Positions 48,732-60,838 of a stretch of 64,000 bases of DNA are shown here, piece by piece. Made by a program: the position numbers and the translations under genes. This DNA is from Halichondria panicea (lineage: Eukaryota > Porifera > Demospongiae > Suberitida > Halichondriidae). The stretch lies in the NCBI RefSeq assembly GCF_963675165.1, contig NC_087385.1:5987912-6051911 (forward strand). The letters run 5' to 3'. The notes below the pieces were generated by a model. The model did not search any database and was not told where the DNA came from. It saw only the letters and a list, made by a program, of their open reading frames with translations. Every line of letters starts with the position of its first letter. Position 1 is the stretch's first letter.

Positions 48732-51700
48732 CGTGTGTGTGTGTGTGTGTGTGTGCGTGTGTGTGTGCCTGTCATATTAAGATAACGCATGTCAGTTACA
48801 AATTTTAAAATACATCAAAAACATACATGTACACTGTACATGTATATGTAGTACGAGAAACCTTACAGGAAGTTAATATTGCTCAACCCCATGGGAATCC
48901 GACAAGTAAGGAAGTTAAGAGTTAGTGTATAATTTGACGTATGTGAACTCTGACCTTCATGATATCCTCATCCACCATGGCTAGTTTGGAGTTGGAGGAT
49001 GAGGGGGTCTCAACAATAGCTTCCAGTGAACCCTGCTTCCCTCTGCATGGTGTGTGTGTACATATAATAGTCGAATGTACAGAACACTCATAATAACAAA
49101 TGCCTCAGGCAATACACAGGCAACACTAGACTCACAGTTGAGAGTCCTCAGAGCTCCAACTTATCCCTTCATTGCTGAAATTTCTCTCTAATGTCTCAGG
49201 TTTTGATGGAAGCTTCTCCTATGAAACAATTGAGCCATTGAATGAACATAACTTAAAGTCAGCCCTAGCACAACTTGTGTGGTAACTTACAGAGTTGGTC
49301 CTCTTGATTTTCTCTCTGTTACAAGAAAAACAAAAATGTGATAGTGACGTCAGACACACTTTTTTAAACGTGGCTACATGTAACTGTACACACCACTGGA
49401 CTTACTTTGCATTGTTTGGTGAGGTCATGACAGACACCTCACTGTCTGAGAGCAGAAGGCTGTTGGTGTGGGGGTCAGAGATGGATCGGTCCCTCCTGAC
49501 AACAGGAGGAACAGATGTCGAATTCTCCAGTGAGCTCTCAAAGCTGTGCAAGTGTGGGTATGGAGAAAGTGAAAGGTGTACGCACACATGGGAGGAAAAA
49601 GAGCTCATATGACTAGCTAGGATTTGAGCACGGGTTATTACGGCCATAAAGTAATGTTTTACTGAAATAAAGTAAAGAATAGAATATAGACAGAAGCGTT
49701 TGACTGGATTACAGGTTTACGTATCGTTGTGATACTCCCAAACGCATGCTAGCTCACCTCGGAGATGGTGCAGTCTCTGTAGGAGGACTCTGCAGTGTGA
49801 GAGACACAGCACTCATGGACATGATGTCAATACAGACAGAACAGTGTAACTTGAACAGGTACATGTATATAGCTATTCAACAGTTTAGACAATACATACT
49901 GCACGTGTCATACAATAATAATCACTGTCGTTCACACCCACACCACACCACACACACCTGCTTGTCGTCCGGGTCATCAAGGCGTGAGTTGTGGTAGTGA
50001 TCGGTAGAGCCCACCCCCTCCAGTTTACCCAAGTTTGTTTCCTCAGTTGTTGAGTACATATTCGGAACTGTGTTGTGAGAACTATTATTATCATAATACA
50101 TACATACGTACTGTGCGCATGTCTACTGCCTTGGTAACTGTATAAGTGTGAGCTAAAGCTAAGACTTGCTGCAAATGCCATCAATACAGCGTACACCACA
50201 GAACCTACGAATATATTATATCTATACATGTACATACACGTATCTAACAAAGAGAACACGAAATCACTCAAAACTAAGCAAAGTCAAAGCCACGATTTAC
50301 GTAGCTAGGTTACTCTCTCTCTATTCTGTAATGTATAATTATTATGTAGCTACATTACACATACTGTAACTACAGTAGAGCCAGCCACTCACGACTTTGC
50401 TTCCTGTTCAAGAGTGTTGAGCTTCTCCTCGGTCGACTGGCCCACGTCTTCTGTTGCCCCGCACACTCTGCAGCTAGCTCAGTGATGCAGCAGTAGCGAT
50501 GGAGGTTGATGGCACACTGTGAGCACTGGAAACCGTGATAGACCACACCCCAGAGGAACTTCCCACACTGGTCACATGTCGTTGGGCTCTTGAAGGACGT
50601 CAGCTGGAACGAATGGCCACGACTTGCCTGAGGAAAGGGGGGGGGGGGGTACAAAACTTAACTTTAGCTTTATAGTACGTTATTATGCCTACACGTACAC
50701 GTACACGTATAAAATAATATTTCACCTTAATCAGATGCTATACATGTATTGTTGTGTACACTATATGAATTACAATGTACTGTACATGATATTTTCTATT
50801 AAATTGTCATAATTCATCTCTGTATTTGATATTAATTTGATGTTGTGTTGTTATGTACACAAACTGCTAACTTATAAAGCTTTCAAAACTATCAAAACTG
50901 GACCTTTTCTAAACTCAAGTTACACTGTAAGGCCGTTTAAGATACTGATAGGCTTCATGCTATTAGAAGCTCATAGGCTTCATGCTATTAGAAGCTCAAC
51001 CTTATGTAACACAAGACAAGGTAACAGCAGCTCACCATTGTTTTCTTCTTCTTGGTAGGCTTCTTGAGTAGTATGTCTGGCTTGGTGAAGGACTGCACAC
51101 GCTCTAGTATGGTGGGGGTTTTCCCCACCCCCTTGTTAGCAGCCAGCAGGTCCATCACGAATGTGGCCATGCATGCGGCTATAGCGTGGCTGTAGGGGAG
51201 AGGTAACTCAACACATGTGGTGAGGCGGTCGTTCTAATGATACCATGCAGTGTGGGAAAGTAACATTATACAGTAAGGATATCATAATGGGATATATACA
51301 CATGTAGAAATACTGTAAATTAAGTTCTCAGTGTAATTACGGATAATTGATTACTTTTTCACACACTCCAACACACCACTGGAACTTTTGTCATCTCTGT
51401 ATGTATGTATGTATGTATGTATGTATGCGTATGTGTACACAGAAGGAAACAGATAGTGGTGGGTGGGTGAGTGTGTCTACTGCACTGTAGTGTAGGTAGG
51501 GGTGAACTGACAACACTCTATTCAGTGGGACACATGAGAAAGAAGTGTGGTATCCATGCATACATGCACCAGGACTTACAGCAGCTGCTTAAGATCAGGC
51601 ACCAGGGTTAACAACACCACCTCAATGTGCTTGGCTTTAGTCATATCCTCTGCAGAAAAAAAGTCAAAATAAACGAGATATACATGCCGTACCATCTGGC

Positions 51701-53377
51701 CAACCGTACCAAATTGACCAACCATCAGAAAATTGTAACACTGACAAATGTACATGTATATTTACTCATATAGAGCTCTTTCATGTGATCAAGTGGTACC
51801 ATATTGTACATGCGGACGTACTAGACAGGAGATGATCGTTGAACATTCCGGCCAATCCGATGACTCGTTTGTGTCTGTAGTTACCGAGGTCGTTGACGAT
51901 GGTCTCCGTTAAACTCTCTCTCACCTCCACAAAGACACTACGCAGCTTGTTCTCAGTGTTGCTGTTCTCCAGGGTGCTCACTGTGAGGGGGGGTGTGTGT
52001 GTGTGTGAGGGGAGGGGGTGTGTGTGTGAGGGGGTGGTGTGTGAGAGGGGAGGGGATGTGTGTGAGGGGGTGTGTGTGAGGGGAGGGTGTGTGTGAGGGG
52101 AGGGTGTGTGTGAGGGGGTGGTGTGTGTGAGGGGAGGGAGTGTGCGTGAGGGGGTGGTGTGTGTGAGAGGGTGTGGTTTAAAATATGGCTAGCATAATTT
52201 ATCATGACGTACGCATCCTCTCCTTGGCTCCCTGCTCCACGTCCAGAGGGAGAGGGGACTGATCGAGGAAGAAGGTCCAGAAGATGTCCATCCCTCTCGT
52301 CCTCAGCAGCTCATTGTTCCCGGTCAGGTTATTCTGATAGCTGCTCGTCACCAGGAAGAACAGCTGCAGGGGTAGATGCCGGGGCAATTTGATTGTATGT
52401 GCTTAATTTCTCTAGAAGGGGACCTAGCGTTAAATAGAGAACCTTTAAACGGCCATAACTTTAGTACTGTTGGTCCAATAACGTTATTTTATGATTTTCT
52501 AGAGAGGCCTTTCAGATGATGCACCTGTTTTTGACAAAATACCATGGTCTTTTTCCGAAAATAAGCTCTCGTTCTAATTTTGGATTTGAGCACACCATCT
52601 GAACGGGCTCATTCTAAGCTTTCATAATATAATAAAATCGTTGAGTTTGGATCATCAGAACTCGAACTCAAGTTACAGAGTCAACTCTAGTGATTTAAAA
52701 TCAAAAGTCACTCACTAAGTGTTTAGGGTCCTTGGTGAGGTAGAGATAGTGCAGGAACACGGCAAGGTGAGCTGGAGGTGTGGCCATGCATCATTGTGTG
52801 GGTATGTGCGTGTGTGTGTGTGTGTGTGTGTATGTGTGCGTGTGCGTGGGCTTACCTGGGTGACCTTTAAGCTCTTGCAACGAGGAGAAGGGACCAGCAT
52901 CAGAGGCCTGAATGAAGGAAACATAGTTAACTAGAGTCAAACTGGCTTGAAAGTGTACATGCATGTGCAACCTGATCAAACATATTTTCTTTTCCCTCTC
53001 CTCCATTCACTATCAGCTCTATTAGAGTTTTCCCATGGCTATGTTCTTTGAACTATCTTTTGATAGAATTATAGGCTAACTTGTGCCAGATCCAATTTGG
53101 GTCTATTTGACAGTATACAGTATAATATTTAATTTAATTTGTCCTGGACATAGAATTTAATGCGATTATAAGAGTGGGGGTGGCTAATGGGAAGCAACTC
53201 TCAAACATTGAACAGCTTGCCTAATTAACGGCTCATGCAGCACACAACCTCAGACATAGCCCATTAGAACAGTCATAACATTTGCCAATGGAATTGAATG
53301 GGTGCAAACGTAAGAATGTACCTTAATCCATGAACCTTGTACATGTATGCACACACACACCCACACCTCACACACAT

Positions 53378-53410
<33 letters not shown>

Positions 53411-56400
53411 AGCGTACCACTTCATCAGAAAGGTCATCATCAGAATCCTCTCCAGGCTGTGGAAAACAAGCAAAAGAAGCATAATCATGTCTGCTATATT
53501 TAGCACAGCACAGCTACATGTAGTATATATAATTATGTACAGTACACTATAACTATGTGTACGTGTGTGCGCTCATTACAACCATCACGGACATTTGGCT
53601 AGCAAAGTGGGGCCCTAATTACCAGAAGAAAAAACATGACAACAACATGCAACAGCTAGTGTATGCATGCGCCATGGCAACCTGTAATTATACGAATTAA
53701 TTGCCTCTAAAAACCACACTTCCCAGTTTTAGTCATGTCATCCATCATAATTAATTTACCAAAATATAATAATTATGGCTCCATATTCAGAGTGGCCCTG
53801 GGGTTGCTTTCTTAGACTTAGAACTTTTAGTACCACACACAATTCTACACAGTGCATAGCAGGGATTGCTCAATAAGAAAAGAAGCAATCACCACAGATG
53901 GTTTAATTGACATTACAGTTCCTCAAAAGGTAAAGCATAACCACAACACATCAACACAACATTGCCCCTATCAACATTTCTGGCATGCATACTCTAGCTG
54001 ACATGTACACGTGTGCATGGTTGAACAAAGTACGCAATAGAGAACTGAACTGAAAGAATTTATTGATGCAACGTACTGCTTTGATTGAGGACCTCCAGAG
54101 CGGCTTGCCAGGCGAGAGTTGTGATCCATTAGATATGGAGAATGTCTGCAAGCCATAAGAGATCAATAGGTCAGTACAGGGTATCATGTTACAGATAGAT
54201 ATGACAGAAGTTGATTCATTCTCATGCAGCACTTAATTTGACAACCGGTTCCACTAGAAGTCACCATACATGTATACATGTAGCGTAACTAGGTGTACGA
54301 CAAGACAACTCACATGTGATCTAGAAGGCTTTGGACTTGGGTTATCCTAAGGAGAAAGAACACATAGTTTTAATTCTCAAACCAAGTTTCTATAATTACT
54401 CTATAGTCAGTGTTAGATATCTTCACGACTCACGACCATTGTCAGAGCAGGCAATAATAATAATTATATTAATAAGCCTCTACTATATACACATATTCAA
54501 AGAATGGGTGATATCTAGCTTACTTAAAGACGGACGTACATGTACACACAAACTAGGGCTTACCACAGTGGTGAACTTCTTGGGGGGTGACATTGGTCCA
54601 TCATGCACGTCCGTGTCATCACGACTGTAGCTCATGCTCTGTAGCTTCTTTGACAGCTGCTCCAGTTGAGGGGGACTACGACTCTTACCTAGAAATAGCA
54701 TCACTGTGACTACATGAGAATGCACACAGTTCACTTTCACAATACGGAAATATAGAGACGTGAGCGTATTGAGTAATTACACGGTTGATTGCTTCACAGA
54801 TCTTGAGATCATGCACACACAAGATGCAGATGCACCTTCTTACTTCAAGGCACGCTGATTAACTAAACAAAACAAAAATTCCCCCGGTATTACAATAGTT
54901 GACATATAATTAAGAATTATAGGAACTAATCACAGCTACAAACTGCTACCCTAATATAGCGTACATAGCATTCACAGGGCCCCACATAACCATAGCAGTT
55001 ATAATAATGACTCATCAACATGAAAGCTACTGTAGGAAACATACGTGTAACAATCATGCTCAGAGTGTAACACACACATACTATTACACACATGTACCGG
55101 TAAGCATCTTGATATTGGAGGAGGTGGTCTGCAGGTGGATGTCTATGGCCGGGGTCTTGGCTGCTAACTCTTCCTCTAGAATCTTGATGATGTTCTCACA
55201 GTCTCGTAGTTCCTTCTCCACCTTCTCTGCCTGCTCCTTGCTGAACTCTACGGAGAGGTCATCGTACACTTTGCGCTGCTTCTGTAGCATCGACTTGAGG
55301 CTCTGCTGAGTCAACTCCTGGAGGTGCCGAGGTGTGGATATCTGTGTGTGTGTGTGTGTGTGTGTGGGTACAATATGGGAAGTGGAACTCAAAGACAGTG
55401 ACAATTAACCTTAGGTTTTATTCACACGTGCACAGATGCAAGACACACCCTTGTCCAACAACCGTATAGTACAACCACACCCGAATACTGTACACCTGAA
55501 CACTGACTTACTGTCAGGAACTACAGGTACCTTGGCTATATTTCCAGCTCATTCTCCCACTAAAGAAATAACTAACTTATCAAGTCTCTTATTGAATGAT
55601 GGCTAAAACTAAAAGTTCATGTTTGTGAAATCAAAGCAGCTCACCTCGATTCCTTGTGAGTTGTCAGCTTTGCCTGATCGCAGTGTCTTAGTACCACCGT
55701 TCATGGTCCCGATGATGGTGAGAGTGACGTGGGTGGAGTCTCGGATCATGTCCACCACCTCTCCATGCTTGTGGCCCACTACCTCAGTACCGTTCACCTG
55801 CACGGAGGGTACATGTATATGTACATGTATATCACTAATTAATACTCTTATATACAGTTACAGTAAACGCTTAACAACTGATGTACTCAATGCTATCCAG
55901 TATATCTACAGGTACTTATAATGATGAGAGCATGTCATGAATAGGGTATACAGTAATAGCTAGAGTGCAATGAAGCGTTGAGTGCATATGATGACTAACT
56001 ATGCAGCTTAGAAACAAACTATAAAGAATCTATCAAACTTTTTGACCCCCTGTGCAAGGTATTATAGTACTGACCTTCATGATTCTGTCTCCCTCAAGGA
56101 TCCCTGCCTTGTGTGCTGAGGTACCAGTGAACACTTTGTCCACAAACACGGGCATCTCCCGGGAAAGAGTGAATCCAAATCCCTTGCTATCTTTTTTCAC
56201 AATCACAGTCCGCTCTTGCCACACCCTCCCTACAGTGTGTGTGAGGGGGGGGGCATGTGTGTCAGTATATGGGCAGAGCCTAAAGGATTGATTGCCATAA
56301 ATTTTTCTTAATGTATAGACTCGTTTTATACAGGAATTCCACTCTCTTAATACCTTGTAATATCAGGTAGGTATGTGTGGGGTGTGTAGACATGAACAGG

Positions 56401-56528
56401 TGACGTACAAACCACAGTGTGTACGTGTACAATGAGTGGGAGTGAGTGTGAGGTAAGACTTGTTCATGTACGTATGCACGCATAATGGCCTAATAACTAC
56501 CTTTTTTGTCCACAAGTTGAGAGTTCAT
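42791..56528 (-). CDS. ARHGEF11/12: PDZ-RGSL-C1-DH-PH Rho guanine nucleotide exchange factor
   Basis: 38 coding exons, first 56528-56501, 56229-56075, 55797-55645, 55341-55098, then starting at 54688, 54346, 54145, 53456, 52907, 52771, 52363, 51980, 51649, 51189, 50627, 50067, 49789, 49543, 49315, 49218, 49042, 48658, 48223, 47905, 47678, 47254, 46731, 46395, 46060, 45858, 45744, 45441, 45017, 44676, 44246, 43873, 43574, 43117; 1567 aa, every phase consistent. PDZ about 12-90 (KGFGFTLSRE); coiled coil about 120-190; RGS-like about 285-440 (HLAVFLHYLYLTKDPKHLLFF); C1 about 501-551 (H501, C514, C517, C531, C534, H539, C542/C543, C551); DH about 740-955; PH about 980-1165; Ser/Pro/acid-rich tail. 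Expected to turn G12/13 signals into RhoA activation. The C1 domain is the arrangement of fly RhoGEF2, not vertebrate LARG. Confidence 0.93.
47407..47462. repeat. CCCTGAG-AGCTGTAGCAG element with CA tail, copy 2
   Basis: Same orientation and layout as 38588-38639, in an intron of the RhoGEF gene. Confidence 0.5.
48661..48772 (-). repeat. (TG)n tract abutting the DH-domain exon
   Basis: About 110 bp of TG with rare GC interruptions on the plus strand; on the coding strand its CA ends in the CAG acceptor of the exon starting at 48658. Confidence 0.9.
51981..52178. repeat. GTGTGTGAGGGGAGGG array in RhoGEF intron
   Basis: Irregular units of GTGTGTGTGAGGGG and GAGGGGGTG. On the RhoGEF strand this is CCCCTCACACAC, a long pyrimidine-rich tract ending in the CTCACAG acceptor next to the exon starting at 51980. 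Confidence 0.85.
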
Positions 56529-56578
56529 TTTCTATCAGTTGGTGTCTTTGATATTCATTTATAGCAACTGTCTAGGGC

Positions 56579-57271
56579 TGTAAAATAGAAACAAGGAAAT
56601 GACAGTCAATGGCAATAACTATGTACATAGCCCCCCCCCCTGATACTAGTTGGAGGATGATATTTCTCTATTTGACCAATTTGCCTATTAGCAATTGGTT
56701 ACTATGCAACAACAAGGTTACACTGATGTGGCTTGAGCGTGGAAACAACCAGTGAGTGTGTGGGCAGGGTAGAGACAGTGGGGTCAGGGGGAAAACATGT
56801 ACATGAAAGCTAGACAGTACAATGGCTATTACATGTACTAGTGTGAGAGGCTGATACGATAGAGAGGTTACTACCCTAGATAGAGAGGTTACTACCCTGC
56901 CGTTAGTATAATCAGTGGTTACCACACAAAACCCCATCATAATCTAATTAGCTTCATTGTCATATTAAAAATCCGATATGCTTATATATACAATGATAAT
57001 GTATAAATAAGACATCCAGAGCCAGTAAACTACACAGTGAGTACAATACACAGTCTATTGGACTGTTCCTTATTGTGACGTATCCACAGCTTAGGAAATG
57101 TGTGCAGAGGAGTCAACGGTGCTCTGTATTCAGTACTGGCCACACATGGAGAACAAACAAACACACAAACACTGGTGTCACCATTATTTGTGAAGATCAC
57201 TTAAACAATTAGAGACTATATTTGTCAATACCTTAGGGTCAGTACAGTGCATGGTTGACAATAATCCCCCC

Positions 57272-57362
<91 letters not shown>

Positions 57363-58918
57363 GCACACGCACACACGCACACGCACACGTGACCCCGGCC
57401 TACTCCCCTGACTAGCTGAATGAGGACAATAAATAACTAGAATGCATCACAAAGCACTGATGCGAGGAAAAGTTCAATGTATGCAAACACAGCATACTTA
57501 GTGCTTCATATCAGGTGACATCATCCGTAACTACACGTACACTAATTCCTACTTATACAAGAGTGTACAGACACGAGGGTCAGTTGCAGCAAGATAAGTG
57601 GCGCATGTACACACTAAATGAGAGATATAATTATAATTATAAATTATACCACAGCCGTCAACAATCATGCCATACCTTGTAATCGGTTACCTAGGGTACA
57701 GAGTTACATACCATTCAGTCCATATATACGTCCAAGAGTATACTCTTATCTACTCTTGATACATCACAATTAAAACAATCAGGTTCTCTAACTCAAGGAG
57801 CATTCTCACGCACTGTGACAATACACCACCAAAAAAGGTTTAAGCAAATCTACTCTAAGTTTACAAACACCTTACCCTCTATTCAAGGGGGGTACCCAAA
57901 GCTTATAAACCAATAGTGTACACACTGCCATAGTTCAATGAGTGTGTTAGCTTAAAAGTGAATCAATAACAACATAGCCAGAGGCAACCAAAAACCATAA
58001 GGATTTCACACACACACACACACAATTCTAGCCTAAGGGCAAGTGAATAGACTTAGCCTTGGAACTGTATTGGAGACACTGTATGCCTCAAAGGTGACAC
58101 TTCAAAGAGAATTTGGGCTAACGATACAGACATCATGATGCTGAATAAGAAAAGCAAATTAAACACAAACCCTCCCCACCACAACACATGCAAATAACCC
58201 TTTGGGCCTCGGCTACAAATTGCCAACGCACATCACTATGCCAGAATTAAAGAGCGCTGGCTGTACTTGACCAAAGGGGATTAAACAAGCTCTATGGCTA
58301 TTAAGGTGCTCAAAGAATTAGCTGAGCTTCTGCCCTCAAGCCAGTTCTATAATGTGGCTGGTAATTACATAAACAATCGTTAGCAACCACGAGTACAATG
58401 ACATTTGGAAACATAAATCCCAAACAGCAAATTAACAGAGGAAAGTAGAACATACTCTGAACCCAATGTGGGCTTACGTATAAATCAAACACAAATGGAC
58501 GTACACCGGAAACAGACCTTCCAAGGCCTTGCCAAATTGCATGCACACACTCACAAATATGGACACAGATAAGGCTAGATTAACTGGTTACACATCAACT
58601 TTTTAATAGGGCTAATGGACGGACATTGTTCAATGCTTAGCATAATCCGAGTACAAAGATATTCAAAGTCCCATTGTTGCTCTTATGGTACAGCTACTCT
58701 TTAATTTACTACAGTCGGTGTGTGTGTGTAGTGTATGTACGTATTATAAACAATGTTGACAGAAAACCTTTTAATAAATACTAAAGATAAGTAGAGCAAA
58801 TAGCTAGGGTTTCAAGGTTGTCATCTAGGACGACTGTGCATGTGTACGTGTCTCTATTAACAAGATTTATACCGTGAGTGGATAGCTAGCTAGCTGTACA
58901 TTATGAATGAAGACTTAC
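56579..58918 (-). other. Long 5' intron of the RhoGEF gene
   Basis: About 2.3 kb between a putative noncoding exon 1 (donor GTAAGTC just below 58919) and the exon holding the ATG (possible acceptor CCCTAG near 56575). No coding exon is supported inside. It holds a tandem duplicate of GATAGAGAGGTTACTACCCT near 56860-56900 and the CA tract at 57274-57389. As the longest intron in the window it is a reasonable place for enhancers, but none is shown. Confidence 0.5.
57274..57389. repeat. (CA)n, longest microsatellite in the window
   Basis: About 116 bp, nearly pure CA with a CGCACA-interrupted right end, preceded by a C run. It lies in the RhoGEF 5' intron, far from any splice site. Confidence 0.95.
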
Positions 58919-59251
58919 CTCTAAAATCAACAGACACAGGGCAATCGTTCGCTGGTGGCTTGAACCTTCCTTTATAGCTTTGAGAATTCACTCCGTTCAC
59001 TCACTTAGATCCCTCGGCTACTATCAGACAGGCTAAGCGTACGCTGAATATCTGACGCAGTTCTTGGTACCTCCCACGACGAATTTAACAGTGTTCCTAT
59101 GGCTTCTCTCCTTTGATTGAAATTTAATTGGTAGAAAGTATGAATATCATAAGATGCCGAGACGACCCTTTGTCACGTGTTTTCTGGTAAAAACAAAGTA
59201 ACTAGTGCTCGGGCTTCTTTCAGTTGTAGTGCTAGTGCTCAAGCGAAGGAT
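58919..59251. promoter_or_regulatory. Divergent promoter region, RhoGEF noncoding exon 1 / SLC37
   Basis: On the minus strand, TTTTAGAG followed by GTAAGTC at 58919 marks the end of a noncoding first exon of the RhoGEF. A minus-strand TATAAA (58971-58976) lies about 50 bp upstream of that donor and could be its TATA box. SLC37 starts at 59252 on the plus strand, so its promoter must lie in the same roughly 300 bp. Confidence 0.45.
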
Positions 59252-60778
59252 ATGGCAGAAGAGAACAGGCAGCTGCTAGGTAACCAGACTGAGAGCGAGC
59301 CAGAGGACGAGATCAAGCCGCACAGTCCTCCACCACCGTACCTAGACCCCCGCACTGGAGCCAGGGACATCCAATATAAGAAGCTACCTACAGTGATATA
59401 TATACTAGAGAAAACTGGACTCCTGAGCTTCAAACCATTACTCAGGTAGGCCCCACATCGTGTGGACACCATATCGAGCATAGATTAACTATTTAACTTC
59501 TGTACTGTAGCCACAAGTCACTTATATTAGTTCTCACTTTCATCTGCTATACAAGCTACCATCTCTCCAGAAAACCATTCAGTGTTGTGAAGGTAAGGAG
59601 CTGTGCACGCACTCGCATAAATTTCTAGAGCGTAATTTTAAGGTTACCTCTACCCAATTCTTGGTATACCGTATAGTGAGTAAATTTTGTGGTTTTCGTG
59701 GTTGAAACCCTGAACATTTTATGCACGTATGTGAAGCGATAATTGACCACTTTTACCTGCAGTGCACGCAGCCACGAAATTAGAACCTATGCAACCACGA
59801 AATGTTTTGACCACCAGCTATACTGTATACAGTACATTGAAAGAGCTTTATGTGCCTGCATAATAACTTCAATGCTCATGTTGCATGCATATGAATATAA
59901 ATGCTCTTTGCACATTGTACTTGAGTGCTCCCCATTTTCAGGTGGTATTGTGCCCACAATGTGCCAACTGCAGCTTCTCCAGTGACACAGGATGGGCACC
60001 ATTCAGTAAGTGTGAACTACCCATTTAAAAATATTCATACAGCTCAGGATAGTGACGTTGAATCTATTGCGGTATGTAGAATAATTTCGTAGTTTTAATT
60101 TTCGTATGGTGTACATGTTGGGCTCAGTCTATTGATATGAAAGTCTTGAATTGACAGGTTAACTTCCTTTTGTTCCTCTCCTTTTCCTCTAGATCAAAGT
60201 TCTCAGCATGGCAACACTCTGCTGGGAGTAGTAGATTACTCCTGGCTGTTTGCATACGCCATCTCCATGTTTATCAGGTGAGCATCTTGAGCGTACTGTC
60301 AGCTCTGATTACCCCCCCCCCCCACACACCAGTGGACAGATTGCCGACAGAGTTAACCTCCGATACTTTCTGTTCATGGGGATGACCGGTAAGTTCTATA
60401 GCTCAAAACTAACTAATGTCTTGGTGGTACCCCCATCAGCTAAATCATTCCACAAGTTATGGCAGTATAACTATTATAGCTATTCTCACCATCTGTGCGC
60501 AGGTAGTGCGATCTCTGTTGCTCTACTGGGAGTGGCCTACTTTGCCAACATTCACGCCCTGTGGTACTTTATTGTTGTGCAGGTATTTGGAGGAATAATG
60601 CAGGTGGGTATAATTATGTAATGAATAATGAAAAAGACCCTTTGAATTTAGGCAGTAAGTAAGTTCACATTATGTCAGCCTAAAATCACTTTGTATTGTG
60701 AAGCTCTAAGTACGTAGGAGAAACGTTCGATTCTACTAATTTTTCCAGTAAAAACTTCATTATTACACACACGCACGC

Positions 60779-60838
<60 letters not shown>

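Noticed and set aside
52400-52690. Possible small gene in a RhoGEF intron
   Set aside because: AT-rich sequence with stops in all frames and no splice or domain evidence.
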